DNA from: Candidatus Obscuribacterales bacterium
GTDB lineage: Bacteria > Cyanobacteriota > Vampirovibrionia > Obscuribacterales > Obscuribacteraceae
DNA: 64,000 bases
Reading direction: 5' to 3'
Assembly (NCBI GenBank): GCA_031292355.1
Contig: JARLHI010000061.1
Span: 1 to 64,000 of the forward strand
The translations under genes and the position numbers were made by a program. A model generated the notes under the pieces. The model worked only from the letters and a program-made list of their open reading frames with translations, did not search any database and had not been told where the DNA came from. Numbering within the stretch: the stretch's first letter is position 1; each line of letters starts with the position of its first letter. Of the stretch, positions 59,596 to 64,000 are shown in pieces.

Positions 59596-61080
59596 ATGAT
59601 GAAAACCAACTTCGGTTTGGGAATTGTTCGAATGACTCAGCTGCTGGTTGCTGGGCTGATCATTGGCTCTCCAACAGATGCTGCTGTGCGCAAGCACTTT
59701 GAGATTGGCGTCGATCGCTCCAACCTTAGTGACCAGAGTGCTGAAGTAAGAGAAAAATCGATTGAAGGAATTCGTGCAACGGGCGCGCAGTGGTTTCGCG
59801 ATGGTTTTCCGGGGCATGTTAATAGTCGTCTGAATAACTTTGTCGACGAGCTGAGCCAGGCGAAAAAAGCCGGTCTTAAAGTCCTCGTTATTCTCGGGCC
59901 CAAGGGCAATGATTACGATCAACCCTATAAAAACGAAAACGCGGGCGATGATTTTTGCAAACGCTGTGGCTGGCCCCAGGGATCGGCGCGCTACAGTCTG
60001 GTCAATCTGCACAAAGTAGAAACCAATCTTTGCGATGCATTTGATGCATTCAAGGCTGCTGGTCTGGATATCGACGCCTTTGAAATTGGCAATGAAGTAA
60101 CCTGGATCTGCTTCAATGGAGACATGCCTAATGGTCACGTGGCCAGTCCTCACGAAAGAATGGTGGCACTCAGGGGGTACGCTCAATACCTGAAGACAGC
60201 GGCCAAACTTATCAAAAATCCGAAGTACTTCCCTCACGCAAAAATCATCACGTTTGGCATGAATCATCCTGGCGATCCCCGTTATGGCATAACGGATGCG
60301 GCCCAATTTGTGGCAGACCTCAAGAATCTGGATGGCTACAATTACCTGGATAACAAGGACTACCATGTGGATGGTTATGGCATGCATCTTTATCCGCCCG
60401 GAACGAATGTCGCCGGTACAGTGCAATCGACATTTGAGCACGACGCAAAAATCCTGGCAGACAAACCAATCTGGATTACCGAATGGGGTGTATCGCGCCA
60501 GTCCTTTCCCAACAAGAAATTGCGCACCAGAACCGATGGCATTAACGAATTTTTTGGCACGCTCGACGGCCTAAACAACGTTGTGCTTGGTCCTGTGTTC
60601 TGGTACTCCTACAATATCAACGGAAAACCAGGCGGTACCGAGCTTGTCGACCTCGCCGGCAATTTGCTGCCTGATGCAAACATACTCACGCAACGGGCCA
60701 GATTTGCAGAGAGTAAGCAGGAGGAAGTTGTCTTCAGCAGAGAGTCCGCTTCGCTGGACTCGATGAATTCACCTGGCCAATGGCATGAGTTTTGTCATTC
60801 GCCCCATGGACTTCTGCAGAAAAACCGCACCTACAAAATCAGCTTCAACTACAAGATCTTAAAGCAAGGCAAAGACGGCTCTTTCTATGCTTTTTTGCGC
60901 AGTGCTTCCGATCCTCAGAAGAGTACTAAATGGAAAACCTGGGACAACCGCGCGGCTACTACTGGTCGCATCAACTTTGCCGTCAATACCGAGGACGTCG
61001 ATGATTACTACCTTGTCATCGGTGGTGAAAATCATGGTGCAATCGAGCTACGCGATATCTCGCTAAAGAGCGTCCGATAG
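59596..61080 (+). CDS. Exported clan-A glycoside hydrolase-like protein
   Basis: 494 residues. Signal peptide 1-30 (LLVAGLIIGSPTDAA). A TIM-barrel with likely catalytic Glu167 in FEIGNEVTWICF and nucleophile Glu296 in PIWITEWGVSRQ, the two-Glu plan of clan GH-A (GH5/GH39-like). YGMHLYPPGTN holds a conserved His/Tyr near the site. Residues 375-494 form a beta-sandwich, likely carbohydrate-binding. Substrate unknown; neighbour M23 peptidase hints at cell-wall or exopolysaccharide work. GGAAAAATAACTGC gives a weak ribosome site. Confidence 0.78.
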   Translation: MMKTNFGLGIVRMTQLLVAGLIIGSPTDAAVRKHFEIGVDRSNLSDQSAEVREKSIEGIRATGAQWFRDGFPGHVNSRLNNFVDELSQAKKAGLKVLVILGPKGNDYDQPYKNENAGDDFCKRCGWPQGSARYSLVNLHKVETNLCDAFDAFKAAGLDIDAFEIGNEVTWICFNGDMPNGHVASPHERMVALRGYAQYLKTAAKLIKNPKYFPHAKIITFGMNHPGDPRYGITDAAQFVADLKNLDGYNYLDNKDYHVDGYGMHLYPPGTNVAGTVQSTFEHDAKILADKPIWITEWGVSRQSFPNKKLRTRTDGINEFFGTLDGLNNVVLGPVFWYSYNINGKPGGTELVDLAGNLLPDANILTQRARFAESKQEEVVFSRESASLDSMNSPGQWHEFCHSPHGLLQKNRTYKISFNYKILKQGKDGSFYAFLRSASDPQKSTKWKTWDNRAATTGRINFAVNTEDVDDYYLVIGGENHGAIELRDISLKSVR

Positions 61081-61090
61081 AAGCAACTTA

Positions 61091-61462
61091 CTAGCCAACA
61101 ATCTGGTCAATTATTTTAGCCAATTGCTCCGAAAGTCGATCCAACTGCTGCACAGTCGGCTTATTGCTTTCTTGATCAAGCTGAGGATAAATTCGGGAAA
61201 CTTCAGCTGTACACCCTAAAAAGAAGGACAGATCGCGATTGTTCATATAAAACTCGACACCAGGACCATCCGGGTTTGGTTGGGTCGTGGTTCTTACACG
61301 CTTTGCAAATTGCTCCAACTCTACTTTGGTAAAAGTCAGCCCAGCTTCGTCAAACCGATCAAATTTCTTGATGACAGTACCGACGCAATATTTCAGTTGC
61401 TCCAATTCTTCATTCGAAAGTTGGAGCTTAAGATAGCCATTGCCGGCAACTCTAGTATTCAT
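61091..61462 (-). CDS. Hypothetical cytoplasmic protein, 123 aa
   Basis: Start at 61462 (MNTRVAGNGYLKLQLSNEEL) with GGAAG upstream. Helical protein with LEQLKYCVGTVIKKFDRF and a C-terminal helix VQQLDRLSEQLAKIIDQI. No recognised domain or signal. A middle block PNPDGPGVEFYMNNRD reads as a beta hairpin. Monocistronic, convergent with the hydrolase gene 10 bases away. Confidence 0.65.
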   Translation of the reverse strand: MNTRVAGNGYLKLQLSNEELEQLKYCVGTVIKKFDRFDEAGLTFTKVELEQFAKRVRTTTQPNPDGPGVEFYMNNRDLSFFLGCTAEVSRIYPQLDQESNKPTVQQLDRLSEQLAKIIDQIVG

Positions 61463-61991
61463 ATTCGCTTCCAAAAGTGACGAGTAAGCATTAACCCAAG
61501 CAACAGAATACACCCAATTCGGAGATCGGCCCGGATGCTCTTTATTCCCACAGTTGTTTGACCCGCAAAGCCCCTCCCCTTGACTTGCCTCCAGTCGGTA
61601 CCCGCGCCGTGCCGCTTATTTCTGGTCTTGACTGGGGCAGCTGCGCTAAGCCTGAATTACTGAAATCCTAAGAATCCACAGGATTTCTGAGGCTCTCCAA
61701 CGTTAGGCTGAGAGTACTTTATAACCAATTTTCACAAGCCAAACTCTCACAACCAATACCCCGTCGCTCTCTCGCAACACTTTGATTCTGGCATCAATGC
61801 TTGTGTTTGAACATCACCGTATGTCTTGCATGAGCATATTTCCACACCTATCAACTTGCTTATTTGGCTTTGACTGCTTTGTGGAGCACCGGTGAGATGT
61901 GTAGTACGTCGCTCGTAGCACCTTTCACCAGCGCTCCACCCTTGATTCGTCGGAACCCAACTAGGCACACTTAGAAGAAGGAGAATTCTCC
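61463..61991. other. Divergent intergenic region, one weak hairpin
   Basis: No gene is supported. GAAATCCT and AGGATTTC near 61660-61690 can pair, without a T-run. Promoters for the genes at 61462 and 61992 must be here; none is clear. Confidence 0.4.
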
Positions 61992-62411
61992 ATGAACATA
62001 AAACGACATCTTCCTGCTGTGCGCGTCTCGATGTTTCCAAAAGACACAAACGCGACCGGCAAAAACATCTTTGGCGGCGTCATCTTGAGCCACATGGACA
62101 CCGCAGGTGGTATCGCTGCCAGGCGCGTATGCTCAAGCAACATTGTCACCATCGCCTTCGACCAGGTCCTTTTCAAAGAGCCAGTTCACATTGGCGATAT
62201 TTTGACCTGCTGGGCTGAAGTCATCGAAATCGGCACAACCTCAATGCGCGTCCGAATTTTGATCGAAGTCGAACGGTGCAACAAATTCATTCACGTCACC
62301 GAGGGCAATGCTGTTTACGTTGCTGTCGACGCAAACGGGACGAAAATTCCTGTCGTCGGCTGGAACGGAAAACGTCCTCGCAAACGCAAGGCAAAACCCG
62401 CGGGGGTTTGA
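61992..62411 (+). CDS. YciA-type acyl-CoA thioesterase
   Basis: 139 residues, single hotdog fold. SMFPKDTNATGKNIFGGVIL...SHMDTAGGIAARRVC is the family signature, with catalytic Asp in HMDTAGG and Asn/Gly before it; FKEPVHIGDILTCWAEVIEI and HVTEGNAVYVAVD complete the fold. It hydrolyses acyl-CoA to acid and CoA. AAGGAG precedes the ATG. Basic C-terminal tail KRPRKRKAKP. Four bases to the methyltransferase. Confidence 0.9.
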   Translation: MNIKRHLPAVRVSMFPKDTNATGKNIFGGVILSHMDTAGGIAARRVCSSNIVTIAFDQVLFKEPVHIGDILTCWAEVIEIGTTSMRVRILIEVERCNKFIHVTEGNAVYVAVDANGTKIPVVGWNGKRPRKRKAKPAGV

Positions 62412-62414
62412 CAG

Positions 62415-63038
62415 ATGGACACAACTACTGTTTTGAAACCGCAAGACTTCTTGTCTTACTATTCCATGGTGGAAGCGGCCAAAGTCGGTCCCTCAAAATT
62501 GCTGCTTGAAACGCTCGCCTTAATCGACGGCGATAGCCGTATATCCAATCCTGCTCTGGCAGTCGATCTCGGCTGCGGAACAGGTAAGGATACGGCCGAA
62601 TTGTTGCGTCGTAAATGGCAGGTTCTAGCAATCGATTTTTGCAAAGAGGGCATCGAAGGGGTGCTTTTACGACCGGAAGCGACTCAGTTTAAAGACAAAC
62701 TGGAGGCCAGGGTAGCAACGTTCGACGAAACCAGCTGGAGTGGTGCTACTCTTGTCGCTGCGCTGCTTTCACTGCCGTATTGTCCACCGGACAAGTTCGC
62801 CTGGAATTGGGCATCGGTGGTATCGTCCCTGGTGCCAGGCGGATATTTCGTCGGAAATTTCTTTGGACACGATCATCTCCAAGGCACTAGCCACATCGTC
62901 CGCTGCTCCAGGAACGACGTCGAGACTATGCTCGCTGGTCTGGAAGTAATCCGACTGGAGGAAGACCACAGAGACACCCGTGATGGTGACGGGAGTCAAT
63001 ATCACTACTTCGACGTGATTGCTCGCAAAGCAGCGTGA
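62415..63038 (+). CDS. SAM-dependent methyltransferase
   Basis: 207 residues, class I fold. Motif I is LAVDLGCGTGKDTAELLRRK, motif II AIDFCKEGIEGVL, motif post-II FDETSWSGATLVAALLSLPY, and C-terminal RLEEDHRDTRDGDGSQYHYF. Sequence type resembles TehB-like methyltransferases for small molecules. It may form an operon with the thioesterase upstream (four bases) and the peptidase downstream (34 bases). Substrate unknown. Confidence 0.85.
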   Translation: MDTTTVLKPQDFLSYYSMVEAAKVGPSKLLLETLALIDGDSRISNPALAVDLGCGTGKDTAELLRRKWQVLAIDFCKEGIEGVLLRPEATQFKDKLEARVATFDETSWSGATLVAALLSLPYCPPDKFAWNWASVVSSLVPGGYFVGNFFGHDHLQGTSHIVRCSRNDVETMLAGLEVIRLEEDHRDTRDGDGSQYHYFDVIARKAA

Positions 63039-63072
63039 AGTAAACAATCCCAGTGCTAAAAGGAGAGAGCAC

Positions 63073-64000
63073 ATGCAAAGGCTCGTAACACCAACTGATG
63101 TCCACGATATCCCCATACCGCGTCAGCCTGGGACGCTCTATCCCGAGATCGAACCGTACGATTCAGGTATGCTGCCAGTTTCGGGTGGGCACCGCATCTA
63201 TTTCGATGTGTCCGGCAATCCCAATGGGCTTCCGGTTATCTTCTGTCACGGTGGTCCCGGTGGCAGTACCGACGATCCTATCTATCGGCGCATGTTCGAT
63301 CCGGTCAAATACAGAATCGTTATGTTCGACCAGCGCGGTTGCGGCAAGAGCTTGCCGTATGCCTCGCTCGAGAACAACACCACCTGGGACCTGGTGGCGG
63401 ACATGGAGAGACTGCGAAAGCACTTGCGCATCGACAGCTGGGTAGTGTTCGGCGGCTCATGGGGCAGCACACTCGCGCTCGCCTATGCACAGAAGCATCC
63501 AGATCGAGTCAAAGCGCTTGCTTTGCGCGGCATTTTTCTCGGAACGAAGCAGGAGTGCGATTGGGGCTTTCAGGAGGGCGGCGCCAGCCACGTTTTCCCG
63601 GAACACTGGGCGGACTTCGTCAAGCCGATTCGACTTGCCGATCGCTCCAACATCATGGCTGCTTATTACAAGCTGCTCACGGACAAAAATCCAAAGACGC
63701 GCTTAAAGGCCGCTAAAGCCTGGAGCATCTGGGAGGGCAGCACGAGCACGTTGTTCGTGGACGAGGAGATGCGTCGCGAATTCGCAGTGGACGACTTTGC
63801 AGTAGCGATCGCTCGGATCGAGTGCCATTACTTCCTCAACAACTGCTTCTTCAAGGGCAAAAACCAGCTCTTGCGGAACGCATATCGCATTCGCGACATC
63901 CCCTGTGTGATCATCAACGGTAGATACGACATGGTCTGTCCGATCAGCGCCGCCTATGCCCTGCATAAGGCTCTGCCGAAGTCAGAACTGGTCGTCATTG
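63073..64000 (+). CDS. pip: Proline iminopeptidase, partial (cut by right edge)
   Basis: 309 codons visible. AAAAGGAGAGAGC precedes the ATG at 63073. Alpha/beta-hydrolase fold of peptidase family S33: oxyanion block FCHGGPGGSTDD (58-67), FDQRGCGKS, nucleophile Ser129 in VFGGSWGSTLALAYAQKHPD, and catalytic Asp in IINGRYDMVCP; the catalytic His lies just beyond the window. It removes N-terminal proline. The N-terminal lead of about 20 residues is slightly longer than usual. Confidence 0.93.
   Translation, partial: MQRLVTPTDVHDIPIPRQPGTLYPEIEPYDSGMLPVSGGHRIYFDVSGNPNGLPVIFCHGGPGGSTDDPIYRRMFDPVKYRIVMFDQRGCGKSLPYASLENNTTWDLVADMERLRKHLRIDSWVVFGGSWGSTLALAYAQKHPDRVKALALRGIFLGTKQECDWGFQEGGASHVFPEHWADFVKPIRLADRSNIMAAYYKLLTDKNPKTRLKAAKAWSIWEGSTSTLFVDEEMRREFAVDDFAVAIARIECHYFLNNCFFKGKNQLLRNAYRIRDIPCVIINGRYDMVCPISAAYALHKALPKSELVVI

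Noticed and set aside
1-64000. tRNA or rRNA genes and CRISPR arrays
   Set aside because: I looked for cloverleaf-like and regularly spaced repeat patterns in the intergenic stretches and found none I could support.

Overview
The window looks like chromosome of a large-genome, diderm, free-living bacterium. Evidence for an outer-membrane-type envelope is an MlaE/MlaF/MCE lipid-transport set, a LytM peptidase and many exported TPR or proline/alanine-rich proteins. A futalosine-pathway menaquinone gene (mqnD), a PrkA/DUF444/SpoVR cluster and the mixture of TPR, TadE-like and Bat-like proteins would fit a non-photosynthetic cyanobacterial relative (Vampirovibrionia/Melainabacteria, for example Obscuribacterales). 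That placement is my inference; no rRNA gene is present to test it. I saw no tRNA, rRNA, CRISPR array or prophage.

Layout. 0-13 kb: the start of an IS1380-type transposase runs off the left edge, followed by a TetR regulator, mqnD, an exported TPR protein, three minus-strand genes of unknown function (4.6-8.1 kb) interleaved with a duplicated intergenic element, a sugar kinase, an IPT/TIG exported protein and an FAD amine oxidase. 13-24 kb: a membrane-anchored metallophosphatase converges on a minus-strand operon made of two tandem PrkA-type AAA kinases, DUF444 (YeaH-like), SpoVR and two uncharacterised proteins. 25-26 kb: prfB with its programmed +1 frameshift. 27-46 kb: a long plus-strand island with a Bat-like AAA/VWA module (VWA, TPR-like, VWA, MoxR, DUF58, BatD-like), small membrane proteins, a tandem-repeat peptide, a two-domain aspartyl-protease-like protein, a TPM-domain protein, a LemA-like protein, an M1 aminopeptidase and secreted proteins. 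46-53 kb: a two-component group (receiver-only regulator, sensor kinase, OmpR-type regulator) mixed with a ferritin-like protein and TadE/TadG-like pseudopilin proteins, one carrying a LecA-like lectin domain. 53-61 kb: an S2P protease, the Mla-like ABC/MCE operon running into gatB, a LytM peptidase and a glycoside hydrolase. 61-64 kb: a YciA-type thioesterase, a methyltransferase and a proline iminopeptidase cut by the right edge.

How it works together. The two most striking blocks are both AAA-plus-VWA systems: PrkA/DUF444/SpoVR (stress and stationary-phase signalling in other bacteria) and MoxR/VWA/DUF58/BatD (envelope-associated chaperone-like assemblies). Both blocks use strongly C/G-ending codons, clear AAGGAG-type ribosome sites and hairpins in most of their wider intercistronic gaps, unlike the A/T-richer housekeeping genes around them. 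They look like a highly expressed, co-styled envelope/stress programme with several undescribed partners. Two non-coding motifs deserve attention: a duplicated element at 4.4 and 6.1 kb, and a GGCAAAG-containing motif found four times just after terminators.
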